Positions 16,101 through 28,900 of a stretch of DNA of 64,000 nucleotides are shown here, piece by piece. The notes below the pieces were generated by a model. The model worked only from the letters and a program-made list of their open reading frames with translations. It had not been told where the DNA came from and ran no database searches. Where the stretch lies: the NCBI GenBank assembly GCA_023846275.1, contig CM043869.1, positions 36,978,737-37,042,736 on the forward strand. Direction: 5' to 3'. How positions within the stretch are numbered: the stretch's first letter is position 1; every line of letters starts with the position of its first letter. Made by a program: the position numbers and the translations under genes. Origin of the DNA: Vanilla planifolia (lineage: Eukaryota; Streptophyta; Magnoliopsida; Asparagales; Orchidaceae).

Positions 16101-19100
16101 AATTTAATCTCTTCATCATGTTTAAGTTTTGATTCCAATGCTTTTGCAATTTTGTTCTACATCAAGAAATCCATCAATTAGATGTCTGAACTAGGCAATG
16201 GGAGAAACTAAATCCAGAATGGTGCAAATTTTTCTTAAAACTAAAGGAAGCTGCATTTCTTGACATTCCTTTTTTCTTATTTAAAAATTCTTTTGTTTGG
16301 TTTGTAGTGCTTTGAGTAGTTCATTTCTCTGTTAGTAGAATGATGCTTTGTCTGTGATAAGAATCAAGCTCGTTTCAGGCTACTGAAGATGCCAAGAAGG
16401 TGATCGAGGAGGAAAGGGCTCGTGCTCATACTGAAATTGGCAATGCCAGGGCAGCAGTGAAAAAAATTGAGCAAGATCTTAATGAACAAGACAAATTAGC
16501 CAGAAGTGGTGATAAGCAAGTTTGTATAGAGCTGCCATTTCATTAGTTTGTTATTCTACTTAAAATTTACTTTTCAGTTAATCAGTAATCTTTAATGAAT
16601 CTAACACTTTGAACAGTAAGCATGTGTTTCTTTTTAAGATTTGGAGACCATTCCTAACCACAAATCACTTAAATTTTTCTTGATTTAATAGCCATAATTG
16701 TCTTTATTTTGCTTATTTTAACAAATTTATTAATTTGTTTCCTTGTATCATATGCGGTTGAGCATCTCACTATTGCAGTTCTATTTGCTTTTGGTAAACC
16801 TGATTTGGGCATTAATCCTTTTTTTAAAGTTCCAATGCAACTTAGGTGTAGTTTTCTTAATCATTTCATTTTTTTTTTGTGATAATGGAAAAATCATGCA
16901 TTCGATTCACTTTCATTCACTGAGATCTAATGTTTATTGACTTTCAAAAGCCTCTAAACTAAAGTTTCTGAATATCAGTCAATCTAACTTTCAAAAGTTT
17001 TAAACATTGTCTGACTTCTTGAAGTTGTAAGGCTTTCTCTAATCACGAACTTATCTTGCAATTGCCTGTTGACCACGCCTGGCCATTATTGTCTACCATG
17101 AAGCATTTCCTCTTGTTGTTGATCACCATTGGCTGACAGTGATCTTATATATGTTGTTGCAGGTCAGCTTGACCACTTTCTTTCAATTTCCATCACCACT
17201 ATCAGTTGTCAACTGACACTATTCACCTTTACCCACCATTGCTTATCATTGCCATTTCTCATTGTTAGCAAACATTAATTAAAGAGTGAGAGGCTAACTT
17301 CATGTTAAAACAAATTGTTAACAAAGTCATCAATTTGGACAAAACTGCATCATTTAATATTTATATTCTAAGCAACTAACAAACTTTTGAAAGACAGTTC
17401 GACTTTTGAAAGTCATCGTCTTTTAAAATTCAATACCTTTCAAAAGATAACCAAATAACCTTTTAGTTAACTAGTTCTTCAACCAATGATGAGCCTGATT
17501 ATAATATAATTAATGGTGATTTTTCTATTTTTAACCTTATGCCATCTTTAACTTCATGTCACACAATGGTTTCTAGTGATTTATAATGATGACGCTTGAA
17601 TAATAGTTCTTTTCTGTTTAATCATTTCTGAGCTAATTAAAAAAAAAAAAAACTAGATTTTCTTAGCAAGAATTTTAAAAGCCAAAGGTGACCATAAATA
17701 GAAGTTGAGATTAGAGTTTGCAACATGGCCGGAGAGTGCATAGTTGCGTTTGCAAGAGTAAGGATGAAAACAATTTAGAAAATGAGAAGAGCAAACATAC
17801 AAATTTTTACATGGAATCCTTACGGTGGGAAAAATGACAACCTCACTAGGCTGTCATACCTTCCACGATATGCCTTCACAGTTAAAACCTGCTTCTTCCC
17901 TTTTAAAGTTTCAAGGAGAAAAGAAAAGAGAGGTGGAAGAAGTTTCAAGATGATAAATTTATTATTAAGCATCATTAGGATTGCCCCACTTGGTGTTAAG
18001 GACAAAAACAATGAGGATAAAGTTGATGCATGTGTTTTACTCGGTATTTGTCTTTGACCGTGTCCTTCAGCTATAGTTCTGTATCATAAGAATTTCGTTG
18101 GCCTTAGCTAAGGCAATTTTAGCTGGTCAGCTCACTAGCAAGAAAGAAATACCTTTTGTGAGGGAACCCTGGTTTTCAAGTGAACTTCTAAGTCAATAGC
18201 TGGCCCTAAAGTAAGATCATTAGCCTATGGAAGAACGTAGAAGCCAGTACAATTCAAAAGAGCATGTCTTGAAATGGAGAATTTATACCTAGTGATACTT
18301 GATAAATTGAATAAAAGCTTTTCATTTAGAAAACTTTGGGCCCATTTGTTACGTATCCTTCTTCTCATGGGTTATGGTTTCCTTTAACGATGTGGCAACT
18401 ATCTCACAAACTATTTGTGGCAATCTAAATCTTAGCATGAATTGAATCTAAATCTCTAGTCCGAACTATTTATGGAGAGTTGTAATGACATTATCATAAA
18501 TAACTCAGCAATCACAGGTACAAAAAACGCAACCACCACAACAAGAGTGAATGTTTGAATGATTTCTTCTCTTGATTTGTGGGGTTTTGTTTTAATGGGA
18601 TTCCATATTTTCTGCCATTTCAGTGCTTGAACAGACTTCATTCTTCAAATTTTTTATTTCTTCTTTACACTTCATAAAAAAGGTGATCCCTTTATAGATG
18701 ACTTTGAATGGAAGGACCATGCTAAAGAAGGGGTTGTGTTAGTGGGACATGAAATATCTATTCCTATGGTAAAGCTTTGACAATTCAAAAGTGAGATATA
18801 GAGATAGTGCTGGACCTTGATATGAAGTGTGTATGGGTCCAACCCTAGATGAATGGTTTTGTGATTTTGGAAACACAATATTGGTCAATTGAGTGACTTT
18901 TATAGTGGGTAAGCTTTGAGAGATTTGTAGCATAAGAGAAGATTGTTAGATGTGTATTTTGAAATGAGCACAAAAGAATGATGAGGATAGAATTGAAGAT
19001 GAGCTGCTTGGAAGCATTCGAAGATTTTGTGCATGGTTTGTTATTTTGAAGTGTTAAATTTGTGTTGCTGATAATTGTTTGAAATGTTTTCTTACTTTGG

Positions 19101-22100
19101 TATGGTAGTTTTGGATATTAGTCACAACTAAAGAATAAGAAATAGAAGAAAACATCTTAGAAGACAAATGTTGTTGCGACGTGTTGTGCAATTGTGAGTA
19201 GCGCTAAATGGATTGGATGTAATAATTGACAAAAATAGTAATTTGTAAAGGTTAATAATAGAAAAAAAGAATATGATACATAACTTGACTATAAATCAGA
19301 CTTATATGGAGGAAGATATTCCATTAATAAAGTAAGAAACAATAGTAATGTGTGAAATAGAGGATAATGAACTCTCTTTTTCAAATCTTGAAATATACCT
19401 AAATCTTCACCTCAAAAGAAACCTTTCAAATTCCTCTATAATCAATCAATTTTAATCAAATAAAAAATATCTAATTAGATAATGCGCGAAAGATCTCAAC
19501 TTTTGCATCTATGAGGAAGATTGTTGACTTGCAACAACAATTATACTACAATGAAGCTTTGAAGATCAAGTCGGCAACTAAGTCGTTAGTGAAGTTGGAG
19601 AGCAAAAAGCTTTACCAAACAAGTTGAAAGGTTGTGACTAATGCTTTAAAAAACGTTTTGCCAAGTTTGCAAACAAGATAGATCTCTTGAAATCTCTACG
19701 ACTATTTGTTAAATAGGATTTAATTGCATTGTTTTTAAATGTGACTTTTTTCACGAGTAGATCTTTAATATCATGCTACAAAGGATCTTCATCAATATTT
19801 ATTGATTACTCTAATGCTAAAACTATTAATTTTTCTGAGATTTTTATTTAAGATATCTCAATATGTATGCTAAAATCTAGACATCTTATGCTTATTTATG
19901 CAAACAAAATATATTTCAAATCCAAAATATTGGATATACCTATACTGTGCCAAAATCTCAAAAATGGTAAATTGTTTTGAAGTTAAAATTGGGGTTATTT
20001 AGCTATGTGGACCCAATTTTTTGATGATAAGTTAATACCAATTAAGTGAATGGCTGAAAAAGTACAAAAGCTACAATCCATACATAGAAATACTTGGAAG
20101 AATAAAGCTCAAGATAGACAAGGTAAACAATAATAATGTTAAGGATTAGGAAGGGGTAGATGGCAGATCAATTGAACAAGGCCAGAAGGCGTGTTACATA
20201 AAAATAGCTGAAACCTATTTTATTTTTAGTCAGGATGTCCTATCATAGAACAGACTCTCAGTAGTTGGACTTAATGACGATGATTTTGATAGATTTTTTT
20301 GTTCTAAATTATACCATATATTGCATCACAATGTTACCTTTGTGTTATGCTTTTTTATGATTTTTCATATTATTCGTTTTGTCATTTTGGCATTGATCCA
20401 TAGGATTTAGAAGAGCTAAGGAAAGAGGTTCAAGAAGCCCGACGAATCAAAATGCTTCATCAACCTACCAGGGTACGATTCCATGTTGCATATATGCATT
20501 CATCTTATGCCACCTTGAACTCCATGTTATTGTTGAAGACTTCTTTTGAATTTTGCAGTTCCAAATCCTTTTTTGTTTATGAATTTTAATGGTTTGTTCC
20601 TGCTCTGTTCCTCTGTAAAGTCTTTTCAATTTATTTATAATATATTGTTAATATTTTGCAGGTAATGGATATGGAACATGAAATTCAAGCATTGCGTACT
20701 CAACTTGTAGAGAAGTCGATGTATACTATTCAACTTAATAAAGAGGTTTAATTTCTAAACCTTGTATTGATATGATCATCTCCAGTTGATATGTTACAAT
20801 CTAATTTGATGTTTTTGCTACTGATTCTCTGCTTATGTTCTTCTATGCAAATTTTATTGTAAATCTTGAATGCAAAATTTTAATTTTCCAGATTTCAAGT
20901 GATCTCTGAAGTTCTAATGTTCTTTATATTATCTTTGTCCTTATGAGGTCAGTAATTAAATTGGGCAGTTGGTCCAAGGGGTTAGCTTCTCTTATGCAAG
21001 TGTTGAGCTCCATTCCCAGGCATACTATTTTGTAGAATTTTTTTTCATAAAGTTTGTGACAAGATAATAGATTTCTTGTGGTTTTTTTTGAAGAGTTATA
21101 CATTTTGTTTTATTGATGTATTAAAAAATTGGAATCAAGGGAAGGTTTAAAAGAAGATGAAAAATAGTAAGAGTAGATACTATTCCTAAAGTTGCATAGA
21201 AATGCATAAAAAAGGAACATTTAGAATTTTGTTAATTAAAAGACAATTAAGTAGATGTAAATAATTTGAAACTTTGAGTGAGAAGAGTTATAAAATATAG
21301 ATTTTGATGTGATACCACTATGTTCCAAAATCAATTTGGTTTCATGTTATAAAATTCTAAATAGATTTAATAATAGAGAAGTTTTAGTTAAGAAAAGTAA
21401 ATGTTCATTTAATTCTCATTGATCAAGAAAAGTAATGCGATGTAATACTAATATAAGTATTCAAGAAATTTTAGTTAAAAAATAAATATAGGCTGGGATC
21501 TAGAATCATAAAATATTGAAGAATTAGGGCCTTTGTTATCTTGAATCTATACTATGAATTGATGATGAAATTCATAAGCATGTTAATAGTAGATTCCAAA
21601 TAAATTGGATAAATTGGTGGAAGGTTTATGGTGTATTGTGTAATTATAACATTCTTAAGTTCTATAAAATTGTTTTGAGATCAACAATGTTATACAATAC
21701 ATTTTATTGGTTTTGTGAAATTAGAACATACACATAAAACAAGTTTGTGGAGATGAGGATATTAAGATGAATGAGTGATTATATTTGAAATGATATGAGT
21801 TAAAATGAGTGTACTAGAGAAAAGTTTGGATAGCATCAATTGAAGATAAGCTTAGGAAGAATTAGTTTAAATGACCATGTTAAACATTAGCAAGTTAATG
21901 CTCTTTTTAAGTATGAGTTTTTGGAATTTTTTCTTATAAATAAAGAAGTATACTCAAAATGAACGTGAGAAGTGACTATTAGAGATGTCATTATATTTAG
22001 ATATTAAGAAAGTGTTGTTAATGAGCAATGCAAACTGTCATCAATAGATTCTTGCAGCCAACGTCATGTAGCAGCATTAAAACTTCTACTGTGAACTTCA

Positions 22101-22935
22101 TCATCCATACTGTTGGTGGAAGTGAATTGACATTGATGCAGATTCATGTTGAATGTCATCTACTTATAATTGTGTGATGAGATGATCTTAACCTCTACTG
22201 GTTTTCTTTTTTTTTTTTTGTGTCTCCAGTTGGAAATGAGGAAGAAGGCTGAGGAGAATAATACTTGTTCGTACGAGTTAAAAGGTCTTGAAAGTTTAGG
22301 CTCCTGTTTACAGATCATTTCTCAAAGGGAAAATAGTCTTGATTTTTCAGGTTGTTTAGTTCAATGGTATCGTGTATATCCTGGAGATGGCAAGAAAGAG
22401 TTGATTTCAGGTACTTCTTCATGGTTCGACAACATGTATTATTCGAGCTGGATCCTACTGTGTTTCAGTTAATTTAATTTTTTACTTAAATATGTGGAAC
22501 AAAGTTCAATTTCAGTTATCTATAGTAAGCTAGTGTCATTTTACAGGCACATGATTCATTTGTATGGACAACCACCTTAATTTTAGTGCTTTGAAATGTG
22601 TTACATATTTCATTTTGTTTTAACTTCTTATTGACTGCAGGTGCTACCAATGCAACTTATGCTCCAGAGCCTTTTGATGTTAGCTGTTTCTTAGAAGCAG
22701 AGGTGGTGGTAAGGGGGAAAAGGGAAACGCTAAGAACAACCAAACCAATTGATCCTGGTTTGTTTTCTATTGCATTTATTGTTAAACTAACTTCAATATG
22801 ATAAACGCTTTGAATAGCTTTATTCTGCACGAAAATATGTTTCTTAGGCCTTATTTGATGGTTGGCTGACACATTTGTGCAGCGTATATTCGAAATAAGC
22901 CTAGATAATCCTTTTTTCCTAATTGCAGCTTTAGG

Positions 22936-22983
<48 letters not shown>

Positions 22984-25900
22984 TTGGTACTGTTTTTTAA
23001 TTTTATTTCCATCATTCATCTGTCTTTTAAATAAGATTTGTCTAATTGTTGTTTTCTTAACAGCTGCTGGACTAGGAGGCTATTTGGAGTCGCTTTTGAG
23101 AAAATCTGAAGCTGAATTCAATGTATGCTTTCAATTTTCGTAAGCATTAATGCACTCTTTACTGGATCATGTCTCAGCTTTTTGATGTGTTGATGTGATG
23201 AACGATGTGTTTGTGCCATGCGCTAAATGACTTGGATGCAATGACCAGCTACATGGTAAAATGTAGAAATCAAGAACACAATAGAAGACATCAAAACATA
23301 CGTGGTTTGATCGTAATCAAGCCTATATCTATGTGGAAAAATGCTGATGTTCTACAAATCAAAGAAGTCACAATTATAATGTACAAAATAGAGAGTAAAG
23401 AACGCCCATTCCCAAATATTGAAGTAGACCTAAATCCTCATCATGAAAACTCATGAACATTTTCTTTAATTATGAAGATTCATTAATATAGAAAAGATCT
23501 AAACATATGATAAATCAAATATCTCAAGTTTTACATAAAAAATAGAATATCACTAACATGCAACAACAACGATACTACGATGAAGCCACAAACACTAAGT
23601 TGTCAACTCTATATCATCTTTGAAATTGTCAAATAAAATGATCAACAAACAAATCTCTTAAGGTCTTGACCAATGATCAAGTAGTCTCTATAGCTTAACA
23701 TTTGAACAGCAACCAAATGAATCTCCAAGTAAAAAGTGTTAAGTAAATTTAATTTCAAGGTGTATTTAGAAGTACATTGCAAGCAAGCATCTCTAGTTTG
23801 ATGCCTATTGCAAGTAAGTGCCTCATGTTTCAAAGATGTACATACAACTCCTATAGTTTGTTTAATGTTACAAGTGGGTCCTTCTATCAATGAAAATCAT
23901 TAGTGACAAAAAATCTCCATCTATTATAACAAAAGGCACTCAATGATACAAGATTTTTTCTTAAATCTAAAACATAACTAACAAAATATAATGTTTTAAT
24001 TACCTTATATAAGTGTTTATCTCTACTGTGCCAAAATCAAACTTTCTTGTTCTCTCTATTATTTCTCATGTAAATGCAACCACCATCATATTACTTATAA
24101 AAACAAGTTCATAGGCAAAGTCATATGGAATGAACGAGCCAAGTCTATGATTCATTGACCTTTGTGTGTAGCTCCTTCACTTGACAAATGAATAGTACAT
24201 GAATTTGAACATAATAGATTTTTGCAACACTTGCATTTGTTGACTTGTTTTGGTTGTTTCTGGTGTATTGTTCCTTTTTCATGATAACATTGCAATCTTT
24301 TAGCTGTCTTTGACTTGCACTCTCCATTGTTTCTTTGTTTAGAAGAAACCACTATCATATGATTCAAATAGAGAAAACAAGTCCATATGTGAGCCATATG
24401 GAATGAACGAGCCAACTTTTTGATGTGATGGTCTCTACATATCTCATATTGTTACCAAAAGAATAATATATGAATTTGAATATGAGAAATTTATTACAAC
24501 ACTCACATTCATTGTTTTGTTCTAATTATGTTTAGCTTGCTACTTGTTTTTGTTAATAGTCTTGTAATCTTTTACAATGTCTTTTTTTTATTATCATAAA
24601 ATAAGCTTCAGCTTTATATTTTTTGTGAGATTTATTTCTACGAAAATATGTATCGGAATCTCTCTTAGTAGATTTGTCCATACAAATAAGTTTTTGTCTT
24701 GCTTATTATTGCCATCATCCTCAAGCTTAGATATAACCTTCTTTGGTGAAAATGTATTCTTAATATGTTTTTAACTTATGTTATCCATACCATAAAACAT
24801 GATATTTTGAAAATTCTTATAAGGGACAAGTAAAGAGCTGTAACTAAGTTGCATTTTATGTAGAACTTCTTCAGCTTTCTCATTGTTATGTATTGTGAAT
24901 TCCCAGGAATGCTTTTGCAGTTCCTTGTTGGACAAACAATCCTTTCATCTTAATTCTTCAAAGAGCAACTCTTTGAGCCATAAAACTTCTTGATCTCATA
25001 CTTATCACTGTAAAACATCTTACAAAAGCTTCAATACTAGTTTGTTGTGAAGAATCTTGCATTCAGGTGGAGGTATCAATTGGGTTGGATGCAACAATCG
25101 ACAAAGTCGTAGCTTTTAAAGTTCAATAATACAAAAAAAGACACTAAAATTTATTTGGTTCGACCACAAATGGGGATTTCATTTGGATGATAGTTCATTA
25201 ATTAAGGAAGTCTTTGTTGTATTGTTGACCCCAGCCATGGTACTTTGTTGATGATAATAAATTCTAAATATTTCTAATGAATTTATTTAAATAAAATTTT
25301 CAGATTTTAGGTAGCTGAGAAGAAGTGCAAATGTTAAATCACATAAAGATCATTTTGGTTGGAGTGACAAACCACAAAGAGAGGCATTCTAAATTTAATT
25401 TTAGATATTTTAAATTTATTTTGATTAGAATGTTAAGTTTGATTGAAATATTTATTATAAGGCATATAAATTAAATTCAAACTAATCTTAGAATAATATT
25501 TATGTTTTCAATTTTTGATTCATCTTCTTTGATTATCTTGATTATCATTTTATCTTAATAATATTTTTGAAATATTTAATTAATCTATTATAAAAAATAT
25601 GTTAATAATGTTAATTAATTAATAAAAAATTTAATAACAAAAAATAACCCATATGTACAAGCAATTATTGCCTGAACCAATTGGGTCGTTATAGTGAACC
25701 ACTACAGTTTTGCAGTAACTAATTCTGAACGTTGTTCGATACGTCAAACGCTTTTCATAATCAATCCTAAACATTGCATTTTAGATCTTGTCATCAATCC
25801 CACTTCTGTAAATCAAATAAAGCATATGTAGCTAGCTAGTCGCTCGGGTGATTAATTCCCGAACTTAACAAGGGGCAACCAACCCAGTTATTCGGCTATG

Positions 25901-28900
25901 TATAAAAGTTACGAAAACCCTTATAAGGAGAAAATAGCAAAGCAAATGTGTAATATGGGACAAAATGTAAACATTTTTTGCACGGTGAACTCTCGAATTG
26001 CGGGAGTAATGTGTACCGTCTAATCTCGCATTTCGCGATCGAATGATCCCCTCCATATCACACTTTTCATAAGCGATAATTCTATCAGCCATCTGATTGT
26101 GAAATTTCGCGAGCAGACAGTCCAAATTTCATTTGTTTGAAAAGTTAAATCCTGCTATCAGATCGCAATTGTGATATAACGGCCCAGATTAATTTCATAT
26201 TTCTAAAGACGTGGATTCAATTGCATCAGTCTGATTGTGTAGTTTTTGCGATCAAACAGTCCCAGAGCGTTCCGATCGAATGGCTCCTGTTCAACAGTTA
26301 TTTTAGCCGTTGGAGATTTTTTATTAATTTCTGAATTAAAATATTATGAAAATTGCAAAAATTGTAACGACTAAATTGGGTGTTTGGTAAGTGCTCTTAG
26401 TCGTTATAAATTGCTTATAAATAGGAGATTTTTGTACGAAATTAGATGATGAATTTTTATGTGATCCAAAGAAAAGTTTCAAGCAAAAATATTCAAGTCG
26501 TTAGCAGCTCATTCCTATTGTCTATTTCATACGTTATGCCATTCACTTGTCAAACTCTTGAAATTCTTTTTCTTCTCATATTAGTTAAGTTATTAATTTT
26601 TTTATCTTTAATTCATTTAATTAAGATACTTATGCCTTAATGATTTCATCAAGTATAGAATTTTGGTTGTATTGATTTAGATTTTGTCGCTGAAAATTTT
26701 TCTTCTATTATTATTTTATTTTGTTGTAAGGTCGTAGTAGTCTGTTTCGTTTATCGTAGTAGTCTGTCTTATTTGTCTCTTTGTTGTGAGGGTTTTGCTT
26801 ACCTTTCTTTTGGCAAAAATCTTATATTGTTTTTGTTTTTATCTGGTTTTTATTGGGGGTGGACGTATTCTTGTTTTATAAGTCGAATCACCTAAAAATC
26901 ATTTGTGTACATTTTTAATTATTGTTGATTTTTCAATTACACGACTTTTATAAAACTTAATATGTTTTAAAATAATATTAAAATTTTTAGAAAATCATTT
27001 TTATATATTTGTTAAGCCTGATTGAGAATTATGTTAAATATTTTATGGAAATATTTTATAATAAATCAAAAAATTATTTTTAGCAATTCACTTTTCTTTT
27101 GTTGAATTTTACTTTAGTCTTAATAGTGTTGTACAAAATAGATGATAAGAAACTCTTTGTTTCAAATTTTGAAGTGTACCTTGAAGAGTTATGCAACATT
27201 ACAAGAAGGCAGTGAAGCCTATTTTTCAAAAATTTTGGCAAAAGATGAAAGAATGAGGACAAGAAAACTACAATAGTGTAATAAGAATGTATAAAAAAAA
27301 AACACTAATTTTTAGGTGGTTTGGCCAAAGGTATTAGCTTGTGCCCACCCCCAACCATGAATGTGGGGCTTCTTTATTCAATTTCTTTAGTAAAAACAAG
27401 AGGATGATGCCCTTATAAGATCGATATAAAATTGCTTATTTAATTCAGCCCAAAGGGCTACATTGAATCAAAAAGATCTCTACACAAGTTATTATGCCTT
27501 GAATGAGGCTACAACTCACATTGAACTCACATAGGACTTACATCACAATCCCTTAGCCAATTATTGATTTGAAGAAGGATGTTATTCAAAGACTATGACT
27601 TAACCCAAATTAGTCTATAATAAGAGAAAGATTACAATAGAAATAAATATAAAATTTAAAGTTTACAAAGTGTCTTATAGATCACACCTACAATATGTAG
27701 AAAGAGGCAACCCAATTTTGTAGGAAATTTGCTAATATTATATTGTAATGAGGATTTGTCATTGAAAATGGCAAGAGCTTAATTTTGACAACTTTAAATG
27801 TTATTCCTCTCTAAAACACCATTCTAAAAATATTGACCTAATCCAATGGTTAAGAGTTCCTTTATATTGTATTATCAAGAAGAATTCAAATATTATTATT
27901 ATAAGGGTTCCTTTATATTGATCAAGATGTCAAAGAATCTCAATAGTTTGCTTTTTAGTTGTTATAATTTCCAATTTTATCAAATCTAGTTGTTGCTCTA
28001 TAAAAATATTAGCTTCTTTCTTCCAAGTGTAGGTAAGATCGTCTAATCAAAATATTGGATCATCTGATTATTTAATGCCTTGTAATTTGGCTTGCAAAAT
28101 TACTGCATGTTATGATTTGATCATATTGATTGAATCGTTTGATAGGTATTGGCCCATTCTAATCTAAAAGATCAAAACTCTAATGCCTTAAACATCAATA
28201 GTTACCACAAGTATATCTTAATTAAAGCGTTCGATTTTGTGTTCAGACAATCCGATCCTTTATATAAGAGATTAAACAAATTATACTTTAGGACCTCCTA
28301 ATGATCAATTAGGCTATATAATTTAAACCACAAATTTATTCTTGAATTTTCATCCAGATTTTAAGTTTTATAACAAATAAGATAATTTGTAGACTAATAT
28401 CCCATTTTAGCTTTTCATTTTAAACTTAAAGAATATGAAAACTTAAATATTTATATGATAAAGAATAAGGTCTCATTTTAATATTTTAATTTAAAACTTC
28501 AGAAAAATATTAAAACGATTATTTTTATGATAGAAAATAATGCACATGTCAAATTATGATATGATCAAATTAACAACTTGATTATAAGTGTAAATTTTTT
28601 TTTCACTTTGAATAAAATAAATAAGTCATCAATAATCACGTTCGTGGGATTATATTGCTCAACACTCATAAAGTCTCATGACGAAAGAAACTTTTTAAAT
28701 GTTTTGTATTTAAGCACTTGCCAATGAAAAAAATGATCTAAATAAATAATTTTCAAAAGTCTATAATTCTGTCAACAAGAATGTTACCAGAACAACAATA
28801 ACAATAATCAAGTGTATGACTCCCAAGTAATCATTGAAATGGGCAGACCAAAGGCTCACCAAAAGGATCGTAGAAGGTTACAACCCATGGGTGCCCAATC

